Origin: Gordonibacter urolithinfaciens
GTDB lineage: Bacteria; Actinomycetota; Coriobacteriia; Coriobacteriales; Eggerthellaceae
DNA length: 64,000 nucleotides
Assembly (NCBI RefSeq): GCF_900199375.1
Contig: NZ_LT900217.1
Coordinates: forward strand, 2,480,001-2,544,000
Direction: 5' to 3'
The notes below the pieces were generated by a model. That model ran no database searches. It was not told the origin of the DNA and saw only the letters and a program-made list of their open reading frames with translations. The position numbers and the translations under genes were made by a program. Positions 28,201 to 35,357 of this stretch are shown in pieces; within the stretch, counting starts at the first letter, position 1, and each line of letters opens with the position of its first letter.

Positions 28201-30063
28201 ACAGACACGACGGCCACCGCGGCCCCCAAGGTCTACGAGGGCTTCGCCCCCAACGAGGACGCACAGGGGACGGTTGCTTCCGGAACTATCGCTGGCGACG
28301 GTTCGCTCGTGCTGAAGCTCTACTACGATCGCAACTCATACGAGGTCTCGTACGCCTACACGGGCGACGCCCCGGCCTCGGCGCCGGCTCTGCCGGCAAA
28401 GGCGACCGCCAAGTTCGACGAGACGGTGACGCCGGCCGCCACACCGACCATGACGGGCTACACGTTCTCCGGATGGTCGCGCGCCGAGGCCTTCGCCATG
28501 CCTGCCGGGAACGTAACGATCACCGGCTCGTGGGCGGCAAACACCGACGTGGCCTACACGGTGCACTACTACCTGCATGGCACGACCACGAGGCTTTCCG
28601 ACGACAAGGTCGTGGAAGGTCGCACGTTCGGGCAGTCCTACGACGAGCAGGCTCCCGCCATCGAGGGCTACGCGCTTGAGGGCGCCGCCGTCCAGCGCAT
28701 CGTGCTCGACGCCTACGGCAAGGAGCTCACGTTCTCCTACACCGCCAAAGAGGCGCGCATCGCGTTCGAAGTGAACGGCGGCTCGCAGGTTGCCGACCTC
28801 GTAGGCAAGACGGGCGAGCAGGTGGCGGGGTCTTTGCCCGCGCCGTCTCGCGAAGGCTACGCGTTCGCCGGCTGGTATGCGGACAAGGCCCTGACGGAAC
28901 CCGTTTCGGCACTTCCCGCCACGTACCCGGCGGGCGCGACCACCTACTATGCCAAGTGGAACGCCGTTCCGCTGCCGCCCGGCGAGACGGGCAACGTGGA
29001 GATCCAGGTGGAAGTGCCCGCGCCGCCCGCGGACGGGAGCCCCCATGCGACCGTGACCGAGGAGTCGGTCGAGGCTGCGGCGAAGCATGCCGCGAGCGTC
29101 CTCGAGGCCATCGAGAAGGACGAGGCGCCCGTCGGCATGACGGCAGAGGATGCGCAAAAGGTGGCCGGGCTCGTGTCCGGTGCCGACACGGCCGACGTGC
29201 GCGTGGTCGTCTCGCTCGGCTTCGAGAAGAAGGGCGAGGATGAGGTCGACGACAGCGAGAAGGATGCCATCGGCGGTGCGGCATCGGACGGCGAGTCGGT
29301 GCAGCTCTACCTCGACCTGTCCGTCAAGATGGTCGTTCAGGTGGTGAAGGACGGCTCGGTCCAGGCCGAGCACGAGGCCGTTCTCGGCGAGGTCGAAGAG
29401 CCTCTGCTGTTCGAGGTCCACGTCGATCCTGGCCTGGTCGCAAGCAAGAGCGTTCGCATTGCTCACGTGCATGGATACGAGCACGACACGGAGATCATCG
29501 TGCCCGAGAGCATCGATCGTGACAGGGGCATCGTGCGCTTCTACGCGAGCAAGTTCTCCACCTATGCGCTCCTCGCCTCCGAGAGCGTTGCCGTGGATTT
29601 CGAGGCGAACGGCGGCTCGGCCGTTGCCTCCCAGACGATCGGCTTCGGCAGCAAGGTTGCGAGGCCGGACGACCCGACTCGCGCGGGCTACACGTTCGGC
29701 GGCTGGTTCGTCGACGAGGGCTGCACGCAGGCGTTCGACTTCGGCACGCCCGTCGAGCGCCCGCTCACGCTCTTCGCCAAGTGGACGGCCGTCGATCCCG
29801 GCCCCGGCCCGAACCCTGATCCGGATCCGAGCCCGAATCCCGATCCAGACCCCGGTACCGACTCCGGCGCCGATCATAAGCCGGGCGACAACGGCGGGTC
29901 GGACCTGAAGCCCCTCGACGCCTCGTCGAAGGCCGTCGGCACCAAGCGGCTCGTGGGCACCGGTGACGGCACGGGTGCCTTCGCGGCGTCGCTCGCGGGC
30001 GTTGCGGCGCTGGCCGTCGCGAGCGCCCTGGCCGCCGCACTGCGACGGCGGCGCAGCCGGTAG
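22291..30063 (+). CDS. Giant secreted surface protein: beta-helix, MucBP/InlB-type repeats, LPXTG-like anchor
   Basis: A 2,590-residue protein. A signal peptide (QSLAIALTFALALTMNVPFA, cleavage near residue 32) precedes about 340 residues of unknown fold. From about residue 375 (YPTVQAAINAAQTGETVILL) to about 1560 runs a pectin-lyase-like beta-helix rich in GGT-V-x-x-G turns, with IYHPQ-x-G landmark repeats near residues 580, 930 and 1420. Between about 1580 and 2230 are Listeria-Bacteroides (InlB) repeats (GYTFAGWTG) and MucBP-like modules (AYTVEHYQQNLDGTYALAET). A domain of about 190 residues, one more InlB repeat and a Pro/Asp linker precede KRLVGTGDGTGAF, a hydrophobic helix and RRRRSR, an LPXTG-like sortase anchor lacking Pro. 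The body is less GC-rich than its neighbours. It is probably an adhesin; no ligand can be inferred. Confidence 0.9.
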   Translation: MKWKKQANQSLAIALTFALALTMNVPFAAWGAGDSESVAEVQQSDDDRVASATQPLESQATPEDDNRSDPANNGPVPENGNAMVGEPSTRALPSASPAGETVGAIGPLRIFYTLDSGGERQIGSGLNDDEKSVLDELNLDPAAFEVLHLRLVAAEGFSFEKGSGYQLTDVSVSWQAITADGMTLSYGIDLRSEGDSLVCDIPSVLLRNVSNGEYERFAISWTADGAPPEIHGAAFGSYLGFNLFKTGTAAAFETDSIMGTYVSGNGTAIVIAKSSGGRTIAIADEVGSNGSPAVSTFKDVAIACDSAGEPYRTEVSVNYSANAKFELGADADGNRTLTSLESCTYRTAQGPNAGSISEGQVFTQAMVASVQGAKYPTVQAAINAAQTGETVILLEDVQENVIVPADKSIVLDLNGQVVEGAPNADTVTVEGALTVKDDTADANPVVSDDYGSVTYAAGKILGKSPTTEPYAKALHVQNGGSATIEGGIVESEDSDAAFVSKGSTLTVNGGYFHSAEFGIGVQGEGATLVMSGGVVVADNNAAIGGNGKDEAESRDTSISISGGTVISHINADGYIACGIYHPQRGKLSITGGTVYADNGVGVLLRGGTLDMTDGTVIATGNASGQVGDSAIVQSCYGVQIDGASAYYDSANAKATITGGLVKAGENVPALNVVAPGTMTANGGTFSSDVTEYLGAGRIIKENSDGMFVVESDQVASITGANGEVRETFSFLSRAFSSVKDGETVTLLKDVPAADAQYSVSNKSFTLDLNNYSIDGTRYFTLYINRYGEPVDVIIKNGTIRNTWNGADNGPLGMAVWANQNVNLTLDNVILEAAEAPGGKQSFGLRIGNASGNTSNPSVTIKGEDTEIAGATAGISVIGNGASAVSSLTLEAGTVYGSDFGIVGNGDCDGTSIEIKGGTVRSTSEDGCAIYHPQDGGLTVSGGTLEGANGVQFCGEGKLSIEGGSINATAAEIASSDTTTTSSSILDGAALSLVSRGGGGYGAAGTAEVSITGGTLTSANNAAIQEYAVGDAGSLIKSLAISQPEGKTLTVSSASGKPAVSLSALTGNASKVIAGGTFSSDPSDYVRVRYVANQIDGGMYHVSPKGSIEVWNDFLYNNPNDSHYKGTFDSLSEALRAAGELSDANKVVYIRGDHMLTEDATIPEGVYLYVYDNAKLTVKSGATLTVEATSKKLAVNAGSSLAVEEGGRVLLKPTGSVLFSRGLVSLNDGSTFEGILSVEDGSYLCQNGSNFYASTSPVVEILRANGSTVYADTISSATIKDGDTVTLLGDVTGQRTISANDVYVDLDGHTWSGSATTSYSTIAVSGNKVTIAHGTVKSPSSSALEVSGTDSRAIIASDAIVENDGASKPAVFLKSNGSLEVQGAILAHNNFAISGNGIGADNTSVVIKDVASVRSEAAAAIYHPQTGTLEVSGGAIEGVTGVEMRSGTLNVSGNASITGTGSPFAVASNANGATTTGAGIAVVQHVTKNNIDVTISGGTISGASALSVSNPENNDEADIAKVKVSVIGGTLNAINGGADVVQSIKEDFITGGTFNKVLDTKYYEESIYQQNAQDATDEPGSVVPRAFEIKYDLGGGMLAGTAKNPASYTYFDESFTLANPERAGYTFAGWTGSGIDDGAESVTIAKGSTGNRSYTATWTANTNTAYTVEHYQQNLDGTYALAETDSLTGETDATVTAAPKAYEGFTLNEDAQGTVASGTIAGDGSLVLKLCYDRNAYDVTYKVIGSYFANDSYQVDKNVRYGAELALIGDDMSQVGYVWNGWSGLPATMPDNAVTVTGYYTAADDTAYTVRHFFQNIEDEGYTQNGVDEMTGTTGAKTKAAAKSATGFTAKPFEQADIAADGSTVVGIYYDRNVHTVSYRYKGKVPAGASTLPDPQEYRYGANIAVAPAATAPGYTFAGWSEADELVMGDADVVLYGSFTALGDTAYKVEHYQQMLDGTYELAETDRLKGQTDTTATAAPKVYEGFAPNEDAQGTVASGTIAGDGSLVLKLYYDRNSYEVSYAYTGDAPASAPALPAKATAKFDETVTPAATPTMTGYTFSGWSRAEAFAMPAGNVTITGSWAANTDVAYTVHYYLHGTTTRLSDDKVVEGRTFGQSYDEQAPAIEGYALEGAAVQRIVLDAYGKELTFSYTAKEARIAFEVNGGSQVADLVGKTGEQVAGSLPAPSREGYAFAGWYADKALTEPVSALPATYPAGATTYYAKWNAVPLPPGETGNVEIQVEVPAPPADGSPHATVTEESVEAAAKHAASVLEAIEKDEAPVGMTAEDAQKVAGLVSGADTADVRVVVSLGFEKKGEDEVDDSEKDAIGGAASDGESVQLYLDLSVKMVVQVVKDGSVQAEHEAVLGEVEEPLLFEVHVDPGLVASKSVRIAHVHGYEHDTEIIVPESIDRDRGIVRFYASKFSTYALLASESVAVDFEANGGSAVASQTIGFGSKVARPDDPTRAGYTFGGWFVDEGCTQAFDFGTPVERPLTLFAKWTAVDPGPGPNPDPDPSPNPDPDPGTDSGADHKPGDNGGSDLKPLDASSKAVGTKRLVGTGDGTGAFAASLAGVAALAVASALAAALRRRRSR

Positions 30064-30092
30064 GCGGGCGCAGGCAGGCACGGTACGGTTCC

Positions 30093-30124
30093 AAGCGGGC
30101 CCCGGAGCGATCCGGGGCCCGCTT
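30093..30124 (+). terminator. Hairpin terminator after the giant surface-protein gene
   Basis: AAGCGGGCCCCGGA (30093-30106), the loop GCGA and TCCGGGGCCCGCTT (30111-30124) pair perfectly over 14 bp. The 3' arm ends in TT with no longer T run. Confidence 0.65.
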
Positions 30125-30160
30125 CGCTAGATTGCCTCTCGCAATCGAGGATACTTGGCC

Positions 30161-30166
30161 TATAAT
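30161..30166 (+). promoter_or_regulatory. -10 box of the moaA promoter
   Basis: A perfect TATAAT, 30 bases before the moaA ATG. No convincing -35 lies 16-18 bases upstream, which suggests an activator. Short inverted repeats CTCG-CAAT-CGAG and TCTC-ACAC-GAGA flank the box. No molybdenum-cofactor riboswitch could be recognised. Confidence 0.5.
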
Positions 30167-30196
30167 ATTCTCACACGAGAAGGGAGAAGGGGCCCT

Positions 30197-31198
30197 ATGA
30201 AAGACAGCCATGGTCGCACCATCGACTATTTGAGGATATCGCTCACCGACCGCTGCAACTTCCGGTGCATCTACTGCATGCCCGAGGACGGCGTGCAGTC
30301 GCTCGCCCACGAGGACATCCTGCGCATCGAGGAGATCGAGCAGGCCGTGCGCGTGGCGGCCGGCATGGGCATCCGCAGCATCCGCCTCACCGGCGGCGAG
30401 CCGCTCGTGCGCCTGGGCGTGGTGGACCTCGTGCGGGCCATCGCGCACACGCCCGGCATCGAGAACGTGTCCATGACCACGAACGGCGTGCTGCTGCCGA
30501 AGATGGCGGCCGAGCTCAAGCAAGCCGGCCTCTCGCGCGTGAACATCTCGCTCGACACGCTCGACCCGGCGCAGTTCAAGCAGATCACCCGCCGCGGCGA
30601 GCTCCAGCAGACGCTCGACGGCATCGAGGCGGCGCTCGAGGCGGGCTTCAACCCGGTGAAGATCAACGCCGTGGCCGTGCGCAGCCTGGACCAGGACTAC
30701 CTGGCGTTCGCGAAGCTCTCCCTCGACCGCCCGCTGCATGTGCGCTTCATCGAGTACATGCCGGTGGGCGAGAGCTCCGGCAGCCACGGCTGCGGCTGGG
30801 GCAAGGACGACGTCGTGCCGAGCGAGGAGCTGTTCGGCATCATCAACGAGCGCGCCCGGGCCGCCGGTATGGACGAGCTCGTGGCCGCCGGCGACGACCG
30901 CCCGCTCGGCTGGGGGCCGGCGCGCTATTTCCAGTTTCCGAACGCGCAGGGCACGGTGGGCTTCATCAGCCCGCTGTCGCGCCACTTCTGCAGCGAGTGC
31001 AACCGCCTGCGCCTCACGGCCGACGGCAAGCTGCGCCCGTGCTTGTTCTCGGACGACGAGTACGACCTGCGCACCGCGCTGCGCTCGGGCGACGAGCAGG
31101 CCGCCCGCACCGTGTTCGCGCAGGCCTTGGGCGCCAAGCCCGACGAGCACCACGATAAGGTAGGAACCGAACGGGGAATGTCCCAAATTGGAGGCTGA
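30197..31198 (+). CDS. moaA: GTP 3',8-cyclase (molybdenum cofactor biosynthesis)
   Basis: A 333-residue radical-SAM enzyme that converts GTP to 3',8-cyclo-7,8-dihydro-GTP, the first step of molybdopterin synthesis. The SAM cluster is in TDRCNFRCIYCMPEDGV (Cys20, Cys24, Cys27). RLTGGEPLVR, SMTTNGVLL and RVNISLDTLDP are present. The second Fe-S cluster ligands are in HFCSECNRLRLTADGKLRPC. The protein ends in the functionally important GG (RGMSQIGG). The ATG at 30197 has AGGGAGAAGG six bases upstream. It is followed by a 101-base hairpin and then moaC. The nearby modABC operon supplies the metal. Confidence 0.97.
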   Translation: MKDSHGRTIDYLRISLTDRCNFRCIYCMPEDGVQSLAHEDILRIEEIEQAVRVAAGMGIRSIRLTGGEPLVRLGVVDLVRAIAHTPGIENVSMTTNGVLLPKMAAELKQAGLSRVNISLDTLDPAQFKQITRRGELQQTLDGIEAALEAGFNPVKINAVAVRSLDQDYLAFAKLSLDRPLHVRFIEYMPVGESSGSHGCGWGKDDVVPSEELFGIINERARAAGMDELVAAGDDRPLGWGPARYFQFPNAQGTVGFISPLSRHFCSECNRLRLTADGKLRPCLFSDDEYDLRTALRSGDEQAARTVFAQALGAKPDEHHDKVGTERGMSQIGG

Positions 31199-31242
31199 GG
31201 GGTACCAACGGCCTGCCGGTCGTCGGAACCTGCCGATGCTGC

Positions 31243-31343
31243 GAAGGGCCGAGGCGCGCCGCCTTCGCGCGATCCCAAGGGCTCGCGTACCAAAGCACGC
31301 TTCGCCCTTGCGATCCCCCGAAGGCGGCACCCCTCGGCCCTTC
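31243..31343 (+). other. 101-base multi-stem hairpin between moaA and moaC
   Basis: Nested complementary blocks pair in order: 31243-31254 with 31332-31343 (12 bp), 31258-31267 with 31319-31328 (10 bp), 31271-31274 with 31312-31315, 31276-31282 with 31304-31310, and 31285-31288 with 31297-31300, closing an eight-base loop. Only short bulges interrupt it. No T tract follows. It is similar in design to hairpin copies A and B but has a different core. Confidence 0.7.
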
Positions 31344-31407
31344 TCGCTGAGTTACTAGCGCCAACCTGCGATTTTCAACCTGTGATATCGAGCCAAAGGA
31401 GCACTCC

Positions 31408-31911
31408 ATGACCGAACAGCAACTCACCCATATCGACGAGCACGGCGACGTGCGCATGGTGGACGTGTCGCAGAAGGCCGACACCGAGCGCGTGGCCGTG
31501 GCCGAGGGCTTCATCGCCATGAACCCCGCCACGCTCGCGCTCATCGTGGAGGGCAAGGCCGCCAAGGGCGACGTGCTGGCCTGCGCGCGCGTGGCGGGCG
31601 TCATGGCCGCCAAGCAGACGAGCAGCCTCATCCCCATGTGCCACCCGCTGAACATCACGAAGGCCAAGGTGGAGTGCGCGCCGGTGGAGGCGGGCGAGCG
31701 CGAGGACGGCCGCGTGGGCATCCACGTGACCACCACCTGCGGCGTCACGGGCAAGACCGGCATCGAGATGGAGGCCCTCACCGCCGCGAGCGTGGCGTGC
31801 CTCACCGTGTACGACATGTGCAAGGCCGTGGACCGCGGCATGGAGATCATGGACGTGCGCCTGCTGAAGAAGGACGGCGGCAAGACCGGCCTCTGGGAGC
31901 GCGAGGCTTAG
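31408..31911 (+). CDS. moaC: Cyclic pyranopterin monophosphate synthase
   Basis: A 167-residue enzyme that, with MoaA, forms cyclic pyranopterin monophosphate. Family hallmarks: [40 protein letters not shown] with [16 protein letters not shown] (catalytic region with His and Cys), and [20 protein letters not shown] with [14 protein letters not shown] (the EMEAL and Asp-Met-x-Lys active-site stretches). The length is typical. AAAGGAGCACTCC precedes the ATG. The gene is convergent with the metallophosphoesterase gene, with a hairpin terminator between them. No other moa or moe gene lies in the window. Confidence 0.96.
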   Translation: MTEQQLTHIDEHGDVRMVDVSQKADTERVAVAEGFIAMNPATLALIVEGKAAKGDVLACARVAGVMAAKQTSSLIPMCHPLNITKAKVECAPVEAGEREDGRVGIHVTTTCGVTGKTGIEMEALTAASVACLTVYDMCKAVDRGMEIMDVRLLKKDGGKTGLWEREA

Positions 31912-31948
31912 CGCGCCGCAAAAAGACGCCGCCCGTTTTCGGGAACCA

Positions 31949-31983
31949 GGCGCCCCTTCGACGGTCGAGGTCGAAGGGGCGCC
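31949..31983. terminator. Terminator hairpin between convergent genes
   Basis: GGCGCCCCTTCGAC (31949-31962), a seven-base loop and GTCGAAGGGGCGCC (31970-31983) pair perfectly over 14 bp between moaC and the minus-strand metallophosphoesterase gene. It could serve both strands. Confidence 0.7.
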
Positions 31984-32000
31984 GTGCATGCGGAGAGGAG

Positions 32001-34844
32001 CTAGCGGGATTCCTCTTCGGAGAACTCGCCTTTCCAGAAGCTGCGGGCAACGCAGATCGCCGCGCCGGCAGTGGCCATGAGGCCGACCAGTGCGCCGCCC
32101 GCCTCGATGCCGTCCCCGGTCTTGGCCAGCCTCGATCCGCCGGTGCTCCCGGGCGCGGTTCCGCTTCCGCCCGTGCCCTGCCCGGAGCTGCCGGTGCCGC
32201 CGCCTGCACCGTTGCCGGGAGCGGGATCGGGGTCGGGTGTCGGATCGGGCGTGGGCTGGGGGTCGGGCGTCGGTTCAGGATCGGGGTCGGGCGTCGGCTC
32301 GGGATCGGGGTCGATCGGGGCTGCCGCCACGGACACGGTCAGGGACGCTTGGGAATAGCCGGCGCGGTAGGTGACCGTATGGTTTCCGTCGACGGTTGGA
32401 ACGAACGAGTACAGCGTGGTCCCCCTAGCTGCTGCGGCCGCGAGGGCGGCGGCGCCCTCGGGCACCGAGGTGAGGTAGAGGCCCACGGGGTTCCCCTCGG
32501 GGTCGATGACGCTCGGCACCGCTTCGATAGGGGTCCCGTTCGCGGTCGTGGCCGCGGCCGCGGGTATGACGCAGGCTGCGCCGACCTCGGGTGCGCCGAA
32601 GGCATCCGGCTCCGGCAGCTCGATGGTCGACGGGGCGCAGGCCCGGTAGTTCGCGGCCACCTCCTCGGCAGTCGCCACGGTGCCATGCGTCAGCTTTGCG
32701 AACGCCACCTTTGCGGCGCTGAACGCCTGGGGCTCTCCCTCCCCGCCGCAATCGGCTCCTATGTACCAGCGCGCCTTCGATGCGTTCGGCGCGGCGATGG
32801 CCCCCGCCGCCGCGGTTTCTCCCGCCAGCACGCCATCCTGGTAGATCTTGAGGGATGCGCCGTCGTAGGTGGCGGTGATGTGCGTCCACACCCCCGGCTC
32901 GACCGGCGTCGACACATTGGTGGAGCCGTCGGTGAAGTAGTAATGCAGCTTGCCGGTGGGATAGTACTCCAGCCACTGGCCGCCCCCCTGCCCGCAGGAG
33001 AAGATGTCGGTGTAGCCGGAGCTGGGTTTCGCCGTGAACTGCACGAGCAGTTCGGCGGTGGTGGAGGTTGCCAGCTTGGCGAAGTCCTCGGCCGCGAAGT
33101 CGTAGCCGAAGGCGGCCGTCGCGCCGTCGAAGACGGCCACCTGGCGGCCGAATTCCTCCACGGTCTCGAACGCAGGGCTGCCGAACGGGGTCAGGACATG
33201 CGGCGTCTCGGAGAGGTCGGCGGCGGACCCTTGCGAGAAGTCGACGGACAACAACGGCGTTGCCGGGACGGCCTCGCCTCCGGCGGTGGTGAAGATAACC
33301 TCGCCGATGAGCGTTTCCTTCTCCCAGGGGTTGCGCGCGTAGGCTTTCAGGCTGTAGGGGCTTTCGGGGGCGAGCGCGGCGCCGAACAGCGGGCGCACGA
33401 ACTCGGCGGGCTGGTTGGCGGGGGCGTTGTAGTAGTCGGACATGTAGCAGGCGTTGTACACCTCGGCCCCCTGGGCGTCCAGCACCACGATGCGATAGCT
33501 CATCACCACGTCGTCGGACAGTCCCGACGCGTCGGGCCTGATCTTGTCGGCGGCGATGGCGAACGACGCCCCGGTTTGCGTGATGGAGTCGGCCGGTATG
33601 CGCACGGCCGCGCCCTCCTCCAGAATCGGGGGAAGGCTGCGCGCCTCCATGGCGGCGTGCGTGTACGTCCAGGTGGACTTGTCGGACACCTTGAACGTCC
33701 AGGGGGTTCCCAGATAGGCTCCCTGGCGGAAGTCCATGCGCCGGATGGTGACTTCGTGTCCGTTGGCGGCGTCCACCTCGACCAGCAGGCACTGGCTTGC
33801 GTCGTAGCCGTCGGACGGGTGTCCGCCCGTGCCGCCGTTCTCGTCGTAGCCGTCGGCATCCTTGCCGCCACGCATCCAGAAGTTATCGCCGAAGGTGGCC
33901 GTCTGCACGAGCGTGAACCCGTCGACGTCCTGGAAGATGGAGCGCGGGTCCTCCTCGGGGATGTGCGTGTGCCCGGAGAAGTGGACGAGCTGCGGGTACT
34001 TCGCCTTGAGCTCGTTGTAGAACGCTTTGGAATTGCGGTCGTCCACAGGGCCGTAATCGCCGATCCAGCCGGCGTTGAACGACGTGGGGGAGTACCAGAC
34101 GGTGTCGGGGAAGGGATGGTGCGTCATGAAGAAGATGGGCTTGGTGCCCGTGGGGTCGTCGGCTGCGGCGGCGGCGATCTCGCGCTTCATCCAATCGAGG
34201 ATGGTGATGGGCGTCGTGCCGTCGTCGTCATAGGTGGTGTCGCCGTACCAGTAGCCCCGCCCGCAGCTGGCGGCGATCACGTGGTAGCCGCCTATTTCGG
34301 TATGGACGTTCAGCTTGCCCTCGAAGGCGCCGCCTGGTTTCTGATAGGCATCCGCGCAGGTCAAGTGCGAGAGGAAGTACTTGAAGTTCGTCACGGCGTT
34401 GCCCTCGAGGGGGCTGCCGCCTACGCCGAACTCGTGGTTGCCCATGACGAACAGGGCCGGCTTCCTGATGGCGGCGTTCGCTCCCGCCAAAAGCGCGTCG
34501 AACTCGGCGGTCGTGCCGGTGTTCACCGAGTCGCCCGCGAAGACGTGCGCGGCGCAGTCGGGTACGGCCCGGTAGATGGTCTCGAAGGCGAACGGCAGCT
34601 TCTTCTCCACGTCGCAGCAGGTGAAATGAGTGTCGCTGTGCACGGTGAAGCGCACTTTGCCGGCGGGGAGCTCGGGCCAGCTGGGGTCTTCGGGCTCGGT
34701 GAAGGCCGCGTCGGCGTGCTGGCCGGGGAATGCGAGCATGCCGCCCATGGCCGTCACCCCGCAGGCGGCGGCCAGTTTCACGAACGTGCGGCGCGATACG
34801 CCGAACGTGCCGTGGTCGTAGATCGAGGAGAGCTGGGAATCCAT
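32001..34844 (-). CDS. Tat-exported, wall-anchored metallophosphoesterase with LamG-like domain
   Basis: A 947-residue protein. A Tat motif (VSRRTFVKLAA, Arg18-Arg19) starts the signal region. The calcineurin-like phosphoesterase domain shows all metal motifs: HSDTHF (Asp71, His73), FAGDSVNTG, MGNHEFGVG, MTHHPFPD and FSGHTHIPEED. Then come an unassigned linker, a concanavalin/LamG-like domain (FDGATAAFGYDF; GVWTHITATYDGASLKIYQD) and an Ig-like segment. A Pro/Asp repeat linker and SRLAKTGDGIEAGG with a hydrophobic helix and charged tail form an LPXTG-like anchor. The ATG is placed at 34844 because AAAGGACATC precedes it; a longer in-frame reading has no ribosome binding site. It probably hydrolyses phosphoesters at the cell surface; the substrate is unknown. 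Confidence 0.88.
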   Translation of the reverse strand: MDSQLSSIYDHGTFGVSRRTFVKLAAACGVTAMGGMLAFPGQHADAAFTEPEDPSWPELPAGKVRFTVHSDTHFTCCDVEKKLPFAFETIYRAVPDCAAHVFAGDSVNTGTTAEFDALLAGANAAIRKPALFVMGNHEFGVGGSPLEGNAVTNFKYFLSHLTCADAYQKPGGAFEGKLNVHTEIGGYHVIAASCGRGYWYGDTTYDDDGTTPITILDWMKREIAAAAADDPTGTKPIFFMTHHPFPDTVWYSPTSFNAGWIGDYGPVDDRNSKAFYNELKAKYPQLVHFSGHTHIPEEDPRSIFQDVDGFTLVQTATFGDNFWMRGGKDADGYDENGGTGGHPSDGYDASQCLLVEVDAANGHEVTIRRMDFRQGAYLGTPWTFKVSDKSTWTYTHAAMEARSLPPILEEGAAVRIPADSITQTGASFAIAADKIRPDASGLSDDVVMSYRIVVLDAQGAEVYNACYMSDYYNAPANQPAEFVRPLFGAALAPESPYSLKAYARNPWEKETLIGEVIFTTAGGEAVPATPLLSVDFSQGSAADLSETPHVLTPFGSPAFETVEEFGRQVAVFDGATAAFGYDFAAEDFAKLATSTTAELLVQFTAKPSSGYTDIFSCGQGGGQWLEYYPTGKLHYYFTDGSTNVSTPVEPGVWTHITATYDGASLKIYQDGVLAGETAAAGAIAAPNASKARWYIGADCGGEGEPQAFSAAKVAFAKLTHGTVATAEEVAANYRACAPSTIELPEPDAFGAPEVGAACVIPAAAATTANGTPIEAVPSVIDPEGNPVGLYLTSVPEGAAALAAAAARGTTLYSFVPTVDGNHTVTYRAGYSQASLTVSVAAAPIDPDPEPTPDPDPEPTPDPQPTPDPTPDPDPAPGNGAGGGTGSSGQGTGGSGTAPGSTGGSRLAKTGDGIEAGGALVGLMATAGAAICVARSFWKGEFSEEESR

Positions 34845-35357
34845 GATGTCCTTTCGGTCGACTGCGCGAGATGCGTCGCCGTGGCTCCGCATGCGCGAAG
34901 TCCGCCGGGCGTCGGTGCGCTCTATCGTAGGCGCGCAAGGTAAGGCCCCGGCAAGGGGGAGGTCACGCGAGTGAAAGGATCAGGTAAGGATTCGCTCAAG
35001 CCTCCTGGTGCGAAAAGGCTGGCGGCGGGCCTGGGCGGCGGCCGGCCGAGACTACATCGTCCTCGTCCTCGGCTGCCCGCAGGCAGATCAACCATGATCG
35101 AAAACATCATGGACAAGAATCAGGTCGGTGGCACGATGCTCGGCGAGAAGGTCGCTTCCCGCGGTTTGCCACCAGGCGTTTTTCCAGCACAACCCAAGAA
35201 AGCGGCTTCGAACGAGGCCGCTTTCTTGCCATAGCCCCCGATCTCGTCCAGGCGGTCGGGCGCGCCTGGACGTGCGGGGATGCGCCCGAGGGAGAGGGGA
35301 GGTCGTGCGGCGCATTCCGCACCCGTCTGCGCGTGCGCGAGCGGGCGGGCGGTGCGG
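34845..35357. other. Intergenic region upstream of the metallophosphoesterase gene and downstream of bfr
   Basis: About 510 bases without a convincing gene. A minus-strand -10-like TACGAT lies at 34929-34924 for the phosphoesterase gene. A short plus-strand open frame at 34971-35234 has no ribosome binding site and reads as low-complexity sequence running into a hairpin. The only strong structure is the hairpin at 35195-35228. Confidence 0.5.
35195..35228 (-). terminator. Terminator hairpin of the bacterioferritin gene
   Basis: CAAGAAAGCGGC (35195-35206), a 10-base loop containing TTCGAA, and GCCGCTTTCTTG (35217-35228) pair perfectly over 12 bp. On the minus strand it lies about 130 bases beyond the bfr stop and has a T-rich 3' arm. 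Confidence 0.6.

Noticed and set aside
31638-34943. A 1,101-codon plus-strand frame opposite the metallophosphoesterase gene
   Set aside because: It is antisense to a gene with clear catalytic motifs, signal and anchor, and shows no domain of its own.
34971-35234. Small plus-strand open frame in the spacer before bfr
   Set aside because: It has no ribosome binding site, low-complexity residues, and its end overlaps a terminator hairpin.
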